The notes under the pieces were generated by a model. The model was not told the DNA's origin. It made no database searches and saw nothing but the letters and a program-made list of their open reading frames with translations. Position numbers and translations under genes: made by a program. A stretch of DNA of 64,000 nt from Paractinoplanes pyxinae (GTDB lineage: Bacteria > Actinomycetota > Actinomycetes > Mycobacteriales > Micromonosporaceae), in contig NZ_JAPNTZ010000012.1 in NCBI RefSeq assembly GCF_026626335.1, positions 277,625 to 341,624 on the forward strand. The letters are read 5' to 3'. Positions 47,331-55,767 of the stretch are shown here, in pieces. Numbering within the stretch: position 1 is the stretch's first letter; the number at the start of each line of letters is the position of its first letter.

Positions 47331-48232
47331 TCATCGCTGAAGTAGTGCGCTCCGGGTTCGTCGAGAGCGTCCACCACGGTTCGGTCTTCTCGAGTGCCGG
47401 CAGCCGGGGCGACGTGACCACCCCGATCTTCCCGCGCTCGTCCAACAAGCCGCTGCAGACGGTCGGCATGCTGCGCGCCGGCCTGGTCCCGCGCGACGAC
47501 GCCGACCTGGCCCTGATCAGCGGCAGCCACTTCGGCGAGGCTTTCCACGTACGCCGGGTCCGCGAGATCCTCGAGTCGGCCGGCCTGACCGAGGACGCCC
47601 TGCGCTGCCCCACGTCGCTCCCGCTCAACGAGGAGTCCCGCGACGCCTGGCTCCGGTCCGGCGGCGGCCCCGAGCGGGTGCTGATGAACTGCTCGGGCAA
47701 GCACGCCGGCATGCTCGCGACCTGCGTGGCCAACGGCTGGCCGCTCGAGACGTACCGCGACGCCAAGCACCCGCTGCAGGTGGCGATCACCGAGGCGGTG
47801 GCCGAACTGGCCGGCGAGCCGATCACCGCCACCGGCGTGGACGGCTGCGGCGCGCCCGTGCTGGCCCTCTCGCTGACCGGGCTCGCCCGCGCGTTCGAGC
47901 GGCTGGTCGAGGCCGAGCCGGGCACCCCCGAGCGGCGGGTGGCCGACGAGATGCGCGCCCACCCCGAGCTGGTGGCGGGCACCGGGGCCGACGACACGGT
48001 GCTGATGGCGACCGTGCCGGGCCTGCTGGCCAAGGGCGGCGCCGAGGGCGTGGTGGCGGTGGCCGTGCCCGGCCGCGGCGCCGTCACCATCAAGATCGAC
48101 GACGGCGGCATGCGCGCCCGAACCCCCGTCCTGCTCAAGGAACTGCAGCGCCTCGGCGTCGACGCACCCCAGATCGGCGAGCTGGTACTGGGCGGCGGAG
48201 AACCAGTAGGGGAAATCCGCGCGGTCTCGTGA
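47327..48232 (+). CDS. L-asparaginase II family protein
   Basis: The 301-residue protein matches the thermolabile L-asparaginase II family (PF06089): VVRSGFVESVHHGSVF, IFPRSSNKPLQTVGML, NCSGKHAGMLATCVANGW and VDGCGAPVLALSL. It would deamidate asparagine in the cytoplasm. Its ATG overlaps the stop of the DUF849 gene, pointing to a shared operon. Confidence 0.92.
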   Translation: MIIAEVVRSGFVESVHHGSVFSSAGSRGDVTTPIFPRSSNKPLQTVGMLRAGLVPRDDADLALISGSHFGEAFHVRRVREILESAGLTEDALRCPTSLPLNEESRDAWLRSGGGPERVLMNCSGKHAGMLATCVANGWPLETYRDAKHPLQVAITEAVAELAGEPITATGVDGCGAPVLALSLTGLARAFERLVEAEPGTPERRVADEMRAHPELVAGTGADDTVLMATVPGLLAKGGAEGVVAVAVPGRGAVTIKIDDGGMRARTPVLLKELQRLGVDAPQIGELVLGGGEPVGEIRAVS

Positions 48233-48310
48233 GCGAGCACCCGCACATCGACCTCCCAGGGGCGAAGTGCCCGCCGAGCGGAGCGAGGCCATAATCACAG
48301 CTAGCTAGAG

Positions 48311-48339
48311 TTAGCACTTTGCTTGCAATAGCTAGCACT
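48311..48339 (+). promoter_or_regulatory. Candidate operator upstream of the XRE regulator
   Basis: TTAGCACT (48311-48318) and CTAGCACT (48332-48339) are direct repeats 21 bases apart, close to two helical turns. They flank TTGCAA (48323-48328), and a palindrome GCTAGC overlaps the second. They lie 20-48 bases before the regulator's ATG, where autoregulation is likely. Confidence 0.5.
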
Positions 48340-48358
48340 CCGAGCTACGTTCGGATGC

Positions 48359-48766
48359 ATGGCCACACCCAAGGATCTGCCCGAGGACATCGGCGGTTTC
48401 ATCCGTGACCTCCGGCAGACCGCCAAGATCTCGCTGCGCCAGCTCGCCGACAAGGCGGGCGTGAGCAACCCGTACCTCAGCCAGATCGAGCGTGGCCTGC
48501 GCAAGCCCAGCGCCGAGGTGCTGCAGCAGATCGCCAGCGCGCTGCGGGTGTCGACGCCCGCGATGTACCTGCGGGCGGGGCTGCTCGACAGCGAGGGCCA
48601 GCAAGGCGTGCTGGCCGCGATCGCGGCCGATCCCGAGCTGACGATCGCGCAGAAGCAGTCGCTGTCGCAGATCTACGAGACGTTCCGCAACGAGAACGCG
48701 CGCAGCAAGCCCGAGGCCGCTCCGGCCGAACCCGAGTCCACTCCCGTCACAGAGGAGCAGAAATGA
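48359..48766 (+). CDS. XRE-type helix-turn-helix regulator
   Basis: The 135-residue protein has an N-terminal HTH (ISLRQLADKAGVSNPYLSQI, then ERGLRKPSAEVLQQIASAL) and an acidic, Pro/Glu-rich C-terminal tail. The order regulator, HbhA-like, DUF2516 matches mycobacterial Rv0474-Rv0475-Rv0476. It starts at ATG 48359 and overlaps the next gene by ATGA. Confidence 0.9.
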   Translation: MATPKDLPEDIGGFIRDLRQTAKISLRQLADKAGVSNPYLSQIERGLRKPSAEVLQQIASALRVSTPAMYLRAGLLDSEGQQGVLAAIAADPELTIAQKQSLSQIYETFRNENARSKPEAAPAEPESTPVTEEQK

Positions 48767-49218
48767 CCGAGCAGACCAAGACCCGCTTCCCCGCCCCGCT
48801 CTACGCCGCCGCCGGCGCCGGTGACATGGCCGTCGAGCAGCTGCGCAAGCTGCCCGCCGTGCTCACCGAGCTCAGCGAGCGCGCCGAGGCCGCCCTGCGC
48901 GTCTACAACGAGCAGGCCGGCACCAAGGCCGCCGAGCTGCGGGACAAGGCCTCCACCACCGACTTCGTCGCGCTGCGGGGCAACGCCGCCAGCGTCGCCA
49001 CCTCGTTCGCTCAGATCGCTCAGGACCGTGCCCTCGCGGCGTACACGGCCCTGATCGCCCGCGGCGAGCGCGTGGTCGGCACCGGCGTCGTCGAGGCGGC
49101 CGACGTCGTGAATGCCGACATCGAGACCACCGAGGAGCCGGCGGCCATCGAGGCCCCCGCGGCCGAGAAGAAGCCCGCCGCCACGCCCAAGCCGCGCAAG
49201 CGCGCCGCGGCCAAGTGA
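48763..49218 (+). CDS. HbhA-like coiled-coil protein with lysine-rich tail
   Basis: The 151-residue protein has a helical N-terminal half (VEQLRKLPAVLTELSERAEAA) and a Pro/Ala/Lys-rich C-terminus (EKKPAATPKPRKRAAAK). This is the layout of mycobacterial HbhA, a heparin-binding hemagglutinin whose lysine-rich tail binds sulfated glycans. There is no signal peptide. The tail here is much shorter, so glycan binding is uncertain. The start overlaps the regulator gene. Confidence 0.8.
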   Translation: MTEQTKTRFPAPLYAAAGAGDMAVEQLRKLPAVLTELSERAEAALRVYNEQAGTKAAELRDKASTTDFVALRGNAASVATSFAQIAQDRALAAYTALIARGERVVGTGVVEAADVVNADIETTEEPAAIEAPAAEKKPAATPKPRKRAAAK

Positions 49219-49284
49219 CGACCCGGTAAAAGATGATCAGCGGGGCCCGGCATGCGCTGGGCCCCGCGGCATAGACTTTCCGTC

Positions 49285-49599
49285 ATGGCCTCTTCCGCGC
49301 CGATCTTCTACGACATCGCCGTCGGCTATATCAACCTGCTCATTCTCATTTTCTCGCTGGTCGTCCAGGCGGTCGCGCTCATACACTGCCTCACCCAGCG
49401 GGGCGACGGTTTCCAGGCCATCGGCACTTTGCCCAAGGGCGCTTGGGCGGCGATCCTCGCCATCTGCATCGTGCTGACGCTTCTGGTCAGCAGCGCGGTC
49501 GGCATCTTCAGCCTGATCGGCATCGCCGCGGCGCTGATCTATCTGCTTGACGTGCGTCCGGGCCTGAAGGATCTGTCGGACGGCAAAGGCTTCTGGTGA
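49285..49599 (+). CDS. DUF2516 membrane protein
   Basis: The 104-residue protein has two or three membrane segments (YINLLILIFSLVVQAVALIH and GIFSLIGIAAALIYLL) and the tail RPGLKDL. It corresponds to the small membrane protein after hbhA in mycobacteria. The function is unknown. ATG 49285 is 66 bases after the HbhA-like stop. Confidence 0.85.
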   Translation: MASSAPIFYDIAVGYINLLILIFSLVVQAVALIHCLTQRGDGFQAIGTLPKGAWAAILAICIVLTLLVSSAVGIFSLIGIAAALIYLLDVRPGLKDLSDGKGFW

Positions 49600-49703
49600 G
49601 GCGGTTCGGTCCGCCGCCACCCGACGGCGGGCCGCGTCTGCATCGTCGTGAGCCGACGGGGCCGCGTTCGGGCCGCCCCACTCTTCCCGAGCCCCCGACC
49701 GAA

Positions 49704-50480
49704 ATGGTGTCGACCCCTTCCGGCGTACGGCTGGAGGGTCTGACAACCGGCGTCGGTGATCCCGTCACTGTGTTCGCCCATGGGCTGGCCGGTGACATCG
49801 CCGGCACCAGGCCGCTGGGCAGCGCGGTGACCGGGCGCCGGGTCTTCTTCCACTTCCGCGGGCACGGCCGTTCCGACGCGCCGCCCGGCCCCTGGAGCTT
49901 CGCCGACCTGGCGGCCGACCTGCGCGCCGTCGCTGACCTGAGCGGGGCCACGCGCGCGCTCGGCGTCAGCATGGGCGCCGGGGCGCTCGGCCGGTTGCTC
50001 AGCGATACGCCCGAGCGGTTCGAGCGGGTGGTCTTCTATCTGCCCGCCCCGCTGGACGGTCACCGTCCCGCGGCGGCCGAGGCCAGGCTTGACCGGTTGC
50101 TGGCCGCGGTGGAGTCGGGCGAGGCGGCGTCGATCGCGGCCGCCGTCGAGCCGGAGTTGCCGCCCTCGGTGCGCAACACGCCGGCCGGGTGGAGCTTCCT
50201 GCGGCAGCGGGTCGAACAGCTGCAACGGCACGGCCTGGCGCCCGAGCTGACCACGCTGTGGCACGAGCCCGCGGTGGCCGACGAGTCGGCGTTGCGAGCC
50301 TTCCGGGGCCGGGCGCTGGTGCTGGGCTGCGTGGGCGACGAGCTGCACCCGGTCGCCTGGGCCGAGCGGCTGGCGTCGCTGCTGCCGGGGGCCGACCTGC
50401 ACGTCTACGACCATCCGGCCGTGCTGTGGACCAATCGCCGCGAGCTGCGCGAACGCATCTCCACGTTCCTCAACGACTGA
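49704..50480 (+). CDS. Alpha/beta hydrolase
   Basis: The 258-residue protein has an oxyanion-type HG in VFAHGLAGDIAG, a nucleophile elbow ALGVSMGAGALGRLL with Ser, and an Asp in VLGCVGDELHPVAWA and a His in HVYDHPAVLW. The substrate is unknown. ATG 49704 was chosen at the domain start; a GTG at 49596 overlapping the DUF2516 stop would add 36 residues of Pro/Arg-rich sequence. Confidence 0.82.
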   Translation: MVSTPSGVRLEGLTTGVGDPVTVFAHGLAGDIAGTRPLGSAVTGRRVFFHFRGHGRSDAPPGPWSFADLAADLRAVADLSGATRALGVSMGAGALGRLLSDTPERFERVVFYLPAPLDGHRPAAAEARLDRLLAAVESGEAASIAAAVEPELPPSVRNTPAGWSFLRQRVEQLQRHGLAPELTTLWHEPAVADESALRAFRGRALVLGCVGDELHPVAWAERLASLLPGADLHVYDHPAVLWTNRRELRERISTFLND

Positions 50481-50511
50481 GGGCCCGCCCGGATCCTCCG
50501 GACGAGCCCTC
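50479..50511. terminator. Bidirectional hairpin between convergent genes
   Basis: GAGGGC (50479-50484) pairs with GCCCTC (50506-50511), with an inner CCGG/CCGG stem. It lies between the hydrolase and the convergent secreted-protein gene. There is no T-run. Confidence 0.55.
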
Positions 50512-50528
50512 GGCGGTGCTGCGGATGC

Positions 50529-51575
50529 TCAGCTGCTGATGAACGCCGTGGCGATCTTCATCGGACTGACGTTGCCCACCTTGTCGAAGACCCAGTAGTA
50601 GACCTCGAGGTGGTAGCCCTTGGACAGGCCGGAGGCCGGCACCGACCAGGTGCCCGACGAGGTCACCGGCGTGATGGCGGCCGCCGCGTCCGGCAGATCG
50701 GCCGCCGGGTTGGTGATCTTCACCCACTTCTTGCTGGTGAAGTTGTAGTAGTAGTCCGACGACGCGTTGTACTTGAACGCGATCACCTGGGCGATGTCCG
50801 CACCGGACTGCGAGTCGCGGCCGGTGCCCTTGAACGCCTTCCACGAGCTGCCCTTGCCGGCGCTCGGCGGGAATGTGAAGCCCGAGGACGGCGGGGTGTC
50901 GTCGATGTTGACGTTGAGCACCTGGGCGTCCTGCGGGGTCGCCTGGCCGTACTCGTTGGACAGCTGCACTCGCGGGATGAACCGGCCGGAACCGAAGTAG
51001 TGCGGCACGGTGGTCGAGGTGGCGTCCTGCTTGAGCAGGCTGAGCTCGCCGTCGCCCCAGTCGGTCCACGCCTCGTCGGCCGACAGCGGCAGGTTCGACG
51101 GCGTGAAGACGGCCTCGGTCAGGTAGGTGCCGCCCAGGCCGTCGCTGGTGGTGTAGACGGTGTTCTTCTGCCAGCCCAGGGTGCCGGGGCCGTCGACGAC
51201 CTTGACCGTGGGGGAGGGGACCGTGCCGGTGCCGGTGCCGGGGACGGTGCCGTCGTTCAGCTCGACGACCACATCGTAGGAGCCGGAGCCGTTGTACTGG
51301 TGCTTCCACGACGTCTCGCCGGCCACGGCCGTGGTCTCGACGCCGTCGCCCCACCGGATCTTCCGGCTGATCTCGGCGGGCGGGATGTCGTCGTCGTCCA
51401 ATGCGGTCTGCGTGAGCGTCACCGTCTGGCCGGACCACAGCGAAGTCGTGTTGAGGGTGAAGGTGCCGGTGGGCGCCGCGCCGGCCGCCAGCGCCGGGGT
51501 TCCGGCGCCGATCACGCCGGCCGCGAGCACCGCGGCGCACAGGCCCGGTAGGGCCCGGCGGTAAACGAGTTTCAT
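50529..51575 (-). CDS. Secreted protein of unknown function with Ig/PKD-like domains
   Basis: The 348-residue protein has a signal peptide (ALPGLCAAVLAAGVIGAGTP ending near ALAAGA) and a beta-rich body. Stretches such as IRWGDGVETTAVAGE, WKHQYNGSGSYDVVVEL and WTDWGDGELSLLK recall PKD-type repeats (WGDG, then a GSYDV strand). The C-terminal part has YHLEVYYWVFDKVGNVSPM, typical of Ig-like surface domains. There is no anchor, so it is probably released. ATG 51575 has a GGGG-rich site upstream. Confidence 0.7.
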   Translation of the reverse strand: MKLVYRRALPGLCAAVLAAGVIGAGTPALAAGAAPTGTFTLNTTSLWSGQTVTLTQTALDDDDIPPAEISRKIRWGDGVETTAVAGETSWKHQYNGSGSYDVVVELNDGTVPGTGTGTVPSPTVKVVDGPGTLGWQKNTVYTTSDGLGGTYLTEAVFTPSNLPLSADEAWTDWGDGELSLLKQDATSTTVPHYFGSGRFIPRVQLSNEYGQATPQDAQVLNVNIDDTPPSSGFTFPPSAGKGSSWKAFKGTGRDSQSGADIAQVIAFKYNASSDYYYNFTSKKWVKITNPAADLPDAAAAITPVTSSGTWSVPASGLSKGYHLEVYYWVFDKVGNVSPMKIATAFISS

Positions 51576-51711
51576 GTGTCCCCCGTTGATGTGTCCCCCC
51601 GTCCCGACAGAGGGGAGCCAGCGGACAGTACCGGCCCGTAACCTCATTGATCAAGCCCGTTCTGCCTGTTGAGCCGTAACCTTTTTCGGCTCCCGGCACG
51701 TTGTCTACAAC

Positions 51712-52248
51712 GTGCGGCTATCCCCCAAATCAGTCTTTGTCGGACTCGTGGCGTTCGGACTGCCGATCGCCGTGGCGGTCGGCTGGAACCTCGCCGTCCC
51801 GGCCCAGCGCCCCGCTGCAGTGGGCGTTCCCGGTGGCGAGGGCATGCTCGGCGCCGCCCCGGCGCCGGCCGGAACCGAGCCGGTGGCCGTCCGCTACTCG
51901 GCTCGCCCGTACCGCCCGATGCCCTCCACGTCCACGTCCCTGTCCACGTCGGCGATCCCCATCCCGTCGACCCCCGTCCCGGCCACCACGTCCTCCGCCG
52001 TCGTCGTGACTTCCCCAGCGACGCCGTCCACCACGCCGACCGAGGTCACGGAGGTTCCGCTTCCGCCCCTCGACGAGCCACCCGTCCCCACGCCCACCGA
52101 CCCCGGCCCCGGACCCGGACCGTCGGATCCGAGCGGCCCGCGCGAGGTCGAATCCCCGTCATCGGCCCCCACCGCCGAGTTCTCGTCCTTCGTCCCCGGT
52201 GGAGTGGCCTCGGACCATCGCCGCCGCTTTTTCCACAACCACCCCTGA
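51712..52248 (+). CDS. Membrane-anchored Pro/Thr/Ser-rich low-complexity protein
   Basis: The 178-residue product starts at GTG 51712. One N-terminal membrane segment or signal (SVFVGLVAFGLPIAVAVGWN) is followed by an extracytoplasmic region very rich in Pro, Thr and Ser (PSTPVPATTSSAVVVTSPAT and similar), with a basic end (RRRFFHNH). It could be a wall spacer or mucin-like stalk. Codon use fits a real gene, but no family is recognisable. Confidence 0.55.
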   Translation: MRLSPKSVFVGLVAFGLPIAVAVGWNLAVPAQRPAAVGVPGGEGMLGAAPAPAGTEPVAVRYSARPYRPMPSTSTSLSTSAIPIPSTPVPATTSSAVVVTSPATPSTTPTEVTEVPLPPLDEPPVPTPTDPGPGPGPSDPSGPREVESPSSAPTAEFSSFVPGGVASDHRRRFFHNHP

Positions 52249-52415
52249 CAGGCCGCGTCTGGCCTGTGGACAACTCGGTCGCCACTCAGCCCCCGCCGAT
52301 AGACTGACCACATCCGCCCCTCCCAGGGTGGGCGGGGGTGGTGGTGGCACACCCCGGGTGATCGTCGCGATCGTGATCACGGCGAAGCTTTCGGGGCTGC
52401 TCTACGCTGCTGGGC

Positions 52416-53243
52416 GTGAATGCTGATCCCGGCCGGCCGTTGGGCGTCGTCAAGCAGTTCTTCCTCGGCGCGGGGCTGCTCGGGCGCGGGCTCGGCATCG
52501 TGCTGCGCAGCCCCAAGCTGCTGGGGCTCGGGCTGGTGCCGGCGCTCATCGCGGGCGCGCTCTACGGCACCGCCCTGTTCTTCCTGATCGACTTCCTGCC
52601 CGAGCTGTCGGAGCAGGTCACCTGGTTCGCCGACGGCTGGGCCCAGGGCGTCCGGGACGTCGTGCGGGTGTTCGCCGGGCTGGGGCTGCTCGGGCTGTCG
52701 GTGCTGCTCGGCATCCTGACCTTCACGGCGGTCACTCTGCTCATCGGTGACCCGTTCTACGAGCGGATCTCGGAGCTGGTCGAGGACAGGTTCGGCGGCG
52801 TGCCGGACGAGGTCGAGGTGGGCTTCTGGCCCTCGCTGCGGCGCAGCCTGGTCGACTCGTTGCGGCTGATCGGACTGTCCATCCTGATCGGTGTGCCGCT
52901 GTTCCTGCTCGGCTTTCTGCCGGTGGTCGGCCAGACCGTGGTTCCGGTGCTGGGCGGTGCGCTCGGTGGGTGGCTGCTCGCCGTCGAGCTGACCGGCGTC
53001 CCGTTCCAGCGGCGGGGGCAGCGGCTGCGTCAGCGGCGGGCCGTGCTGGGCGCGAACCGGCCGCTCGCGCTCGGCTTCGGCGTCGCCGTCTTCTGCTGCT
53101 TCCTGATTCCGCTGGGCGCGATCCTGCTCATGCCGGCCGCCATCGCCGGCGCCACCCTGCTGGCCCGGCTGTCGCTGGGCCACGACGTCGCGGGCCGGCG
53201 CCCCGGCTCAGGCCGACTCGCGGACCACCAGCTCGGTCGGTAG
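52416..53243 (+). CDS. EI24/CysZ-like membrane protein
   Basis: The 275-residue protein has the EI24 domain layout: FFLGAGLLGRGLGIVLRSP, several membrane helices, and TLLIGDPFYERISELVEDR, the conserved family stretch. Relatives include the sulfate channel CysZ, but sulfate transport by this protein is not shown. Its 3' end overlaps the convergent LacI gene by 36 bases. Confidence 0.85.
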   Translation: MNADPGRPLGVVKQFFLGAGLLGRGLGIVLRSPKLLGLGLVPALIAGALYGTALFFLIDFLPELSEQVTWFADGWAQGVRDVVRVFAGLGLLGLSVLLGILTFTAVTLLIGDPFYERISELVEDRFGGVPDEVEVGFWPSLRRSLVDSLRLIGLSILIGVPLFLLGFLPVVGQTVVPVLGGALGGWLLAVELTGVPFQRRGQRLRQRRAVLGANRPLALGFGVAVFCCFLIPLGAILLMPAAIAGATLLARLSLGHDVAGRRPGSGRLADHQLGR

Positions 53244-54233
53244 CACCACGGCGTCGGGCAGGCCGTGCTCGCCGTTGATCAGGCGCAGCAGCTGGCGGGC
53301 CATCGTGCGGCCCATGTCGGCGATCGGCTGGCGGACCGTGGTCAGCGGCGGGTCGCTGTAGCGGCTGATCTCGAAGTCGTCGAAGCCGATCACCGCCACG
53401 TCCGACGGCACCCGGCGCCCGGCGTCCTTGAGGGCGATCAGCGCGCCGTGGGCCATCATGTCGGAGGCCACGAAGACGGCGTCCAGCTTCGGGTCGTCGG
53501 CCAGCAGCGTACGCATGGCCTGGATGCCCGACTCGCGGGTGAAGTCGCCGAGCGCGACGTGCTGGGCCAGACCCGCCTCGTCCAGGGTGGCCTGGTAGCC
53601 GGCCAGGCGGTCGATGCCGGCCACCATGTCCTGCGGGCCGGCGATGGTGGCTATCCGGCGGCGGCCGGCGGCGACCAGATGACGTACGGCGGCACACACC
53701 CCGCCGAAGTGGTCGACGTCCACATAGGGCACCTGCGTGCCCCTCAGATTTGGCAAGCTCAGCGGTCGGCCGCTGCAGATGACCGGGATCCCCAGCGAGG
53801 CCAGCGTGCCGGGCAGCGGGTCCTCGCCGTGCATGGAGGCGAACATGACGCCGTCCACGTGGCCGGCCACGGCGTACCGCTCGACCCGGCCGTGACTCTT
53901 CAGGGAGCCCGCCATCATCAGCACGAGCTGCTTGTCGGCCGCCTCGAGCTCGACGCCGACGCCACGGATGATGGCCGGGAAGAACAGGTCGTCCGAGAAG
54001 ACCCGGTTGGCCGTCTCGGGCAGGATCAGCGCGATCGACTCGGTGCGCTGGGTGACCAGGCTACGAGCCGCCTGATTGGGCACGTAGCCCAGTTCGTCGA
54101 CGGCCCGGGTGACCGCCTCGCGGATGGAGGCGGCCACCGAGGTCGAGCCGTTGACGACGCGGGAGACGGTCGCCCGGGACACCCCGGCGCGGCGCGCCAC
54201 TGCTTCCAGGGTCGGCCGCTCCCGCGTCACCAC
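53208..54233 (-). CDS. LacI-family transcriptional regulator
   Basis: The 341-residue repressor has the LacI HTH (TLEAVARRAGVSRATVSRVV), the hinge helix (VPNQAARSLVTQRT) and a periplasmic-binding-type sugar domain with AVIGFDDFEISRYSDPPLTT. It lies seven bases downstream of a beta-glucosidase gene in the same direction, so it probably controls that gene in response to a beta-glucoside or cello-oligosaccharide. GTG 54233 and 54230 are both possible starts. Confidence 0.93.
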   Translation of the reverse strand: MVTRERPTLEAVARRAGVSRATVSRVVNGSTSVAASIREAVTRAVDELGYVPNQAARSLVTQRTESIALILPETANRVFSDDLFFPAIIRGVGVELEAADKQLVLMMAGSLKSHGRVERYAVAGHVDGVMFASMHGEDPLPGTLASLGIPVICSGRPLSLPNLRGTQVPYVDVDHFGGVCAAVRHLVAAGRRRIATIAGPQDMVAGIDRLAGYQATLDEAGLAQHVALGDFTRESGIQAMRTLLADDPKLDAVFVASDMMAHGALIALKDAGRRVPSDVAVIGFDDFEISRYSDPPLTTVRQPIADMGRTMARQLLRLINGEHGLPDAVVLPTELVVRESA

Positions 54234-54240
54234 TGAAACC

Positions 54241-55665
54241 TCACCCCTCGCTGGAGTCCGACGCCGCGATGCCGTTGCGCCGGATCACCTCCCGGTACCA
54301 CTTCGCGCTGTCCTTGAGGGTCCGCTGCTGGGTGGTGTAGTCGACGTGCACGACACCGAACCGCTTGCGGTACCCCTCGGCCCACTCGAAATTGTCCATC
54401 AGCGACCAGACGAAGTAACCGCGCAGATCGACGCCGGCCGCCAGGGCATCATGGCAGGCCCGCAGGTGGCCGTCGAGGTATTCGACCCGCCGGCTGTCGT
54501 GAACCTCGCCGTCGGCCGACGGTCCCTCGGGGTACGCCGCGCCGTTCTCGGTGATCAGCAGGGGCACGCCGGGGTAGTCGTCGTTGATGCGCTTGAGCAG
54601 GCCGGTGAGCGCGGACGGCTCGATCAGCCAGTTCATGTCGGTGACCGGGCCGTCGGGCGCGCGCCAGGCGATGCCCTCGCTGCCCGGCTGGTCGAGCGCC
54701 GACGGGGCGCCGGGCTTGGCCGACACGTACGACGGTTGGTAGAAGTTGATCCCCAGCACGTCGATCGGGGCGTTGATCGTGGCCAGGTCACCGTCCGCGA
54801 TGTACGACAGGTCGGTGAAGCGGGCCATGTGCTCGAGCATGTCGGCCGGGTACTGACCCTTGAACAGCGGGTCGAGGAACATCCGGTTGGAGAGCCCGTC
54901 GATGATCCGCACGGCCTCCTGGTCGGCCGGGCTGGTCGGGTCGACCGGCAGCGCGACGTTCGGGTTGAGCGTGATGCTGATGCTCTGGGCGCCGGCCGAA
55001 CGCAGCGCGCGAGCGGCCAGGCCGTGACCGAGCAGCAGGTGGTGCACCGCCGCGAAGACGGCCGCCGGGTCCTGCTTTCCGGGTGCGTGTACGCCGCTGC
55101 CGTACCCGAGGTAGGCCGAGCACCAGGGCTCGTTCAGCGTCGTCCAGGTCTTGACCCGGTCGCCGAGCCGGGCGTGCACGATCTGGGCGTACTCGCCGAA
55201 AGCCTCCGCCGTCAGACGGTTGGCCCAGCCACCGAGGTCTTCCAGGGTCTGCGGCAGGTCCCAGTGATAGAGCGTGACGACCGGGTCGATGCCCTTGCCC
55301 AGCAGTTCGTCGGTGAGCCGGTCGTAGAAGTCCAGGCCCTTGAGGTTGACCGGGCCGGTGCCGTCGGGCTGGATCCGCGGCCAGGCGACCGAGAACCGGT
55401 AGGACGCCAGGCCGAGGTCCGCCATCAGAGCCACGTCGTCGACGTAGCGGTGGTAGTGGTCGCAGGCCACGTCGCCGGTGTGCCCGTTGAAGACGCGTCC
55501 CGGCGTACGGCTGAAGGTGTCCCAGATCGACGGGCCTCGACCGTCCTCCCGCGCCGCGCCTTCGATCTGGTACGACGCCGTGGCGGCGCCCCAGATGAAG
55601 TCGTCGGGGAAGGTGATCGCGGCGAGGGCCGGCTGCGCCGACGTGGACGTGACGGTTGCCGTCAT
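54241..55665 (-). CDS. GH1 beta-glucosidase
   Basis: The 474-residue enzyme has acid/base Glu179 in TLNEPW and nucleophile Glu373 in LLITENGAAYPEG, with the N-terminal GH1 signature DFIWGAATASYQIEGA. There is no signal peptide, so it is cytoplasmic and would hydrolyse imported beta-glucosides such as cellobiose. A 12-base palindrome lies 39 bases upstream. It is followed by the LacI-type regulator. Confidence 0.96.
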   Translation of the reverse strand: MTATVTSTSAQPALAAITFPDDFIWGAATASYQIEGAAREDGRGPSIWDTFSRTPGRVFNGHTGDVACDHYHRYVDDVALMADLGLASYRFSVAWPRIQPDGTGPVNLKGLDFYDRLTDELLGKGIDPVVTLYHWDLPQTLEDLGGWANRLTAEAFGEYAQIVHARLGDRVKTWTTLNEPWCSAYLGYGSGVHAPGKQDPAAVFAAVHHLLLGHGLAARALRSAGAQSISITLNPNVALPVDPTSPADQEAVRIIDGLSNRMFLDPLFKGQYPADMLEHMARFTDLSYIADGDLATINAPIDVLGINFYQPSYVSAKPGAPSALDQPGSEGIAWRAPDGPVTDMNWLIEPSALTGLLKRINDDYPGVPLLITENGAAYPEGPSADGEVHDSRRVEYLDGHLRACHDALAAGVDLRGYFVWSLMDNFEWAEGYRKRFGVVHVDYTTQQRTLKDSAKWYREVIRRNGIAASDSSEG

Positions 55666-55703
55666 TCGTGCCCCGCTTCCTAGTTAGATCGCGAAACCTC
55701 AAC

Positions 55704-55715
55704 TTAACCGGTTAA
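55704..55715. promoter_or_regulatory. LacI-type operator candidate
   Basis: The perfect 12-base palindrome TTAACCGGTTAA has a central CG typical of LacI-family operators. It sits 39 bases upstream of the beta-glucosidase start, in front of a gene paired with a LacI regulator. Confidence 0.65.
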
Positions 55716-55767
55716 TCATAGGGGCGGAACCGCTCCCGGCTAGACCGGTAAGTTGAATGTAAGCGCG

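Noticed and set aside
51894..52352. Minus-strand frame opposite the Pro/Thr/Ser-rich gene
   Set aside because: It is a glycine/valine-rich mirror of the low-complexity plus-strand gene with no ribosome binding site or recognisable domain.
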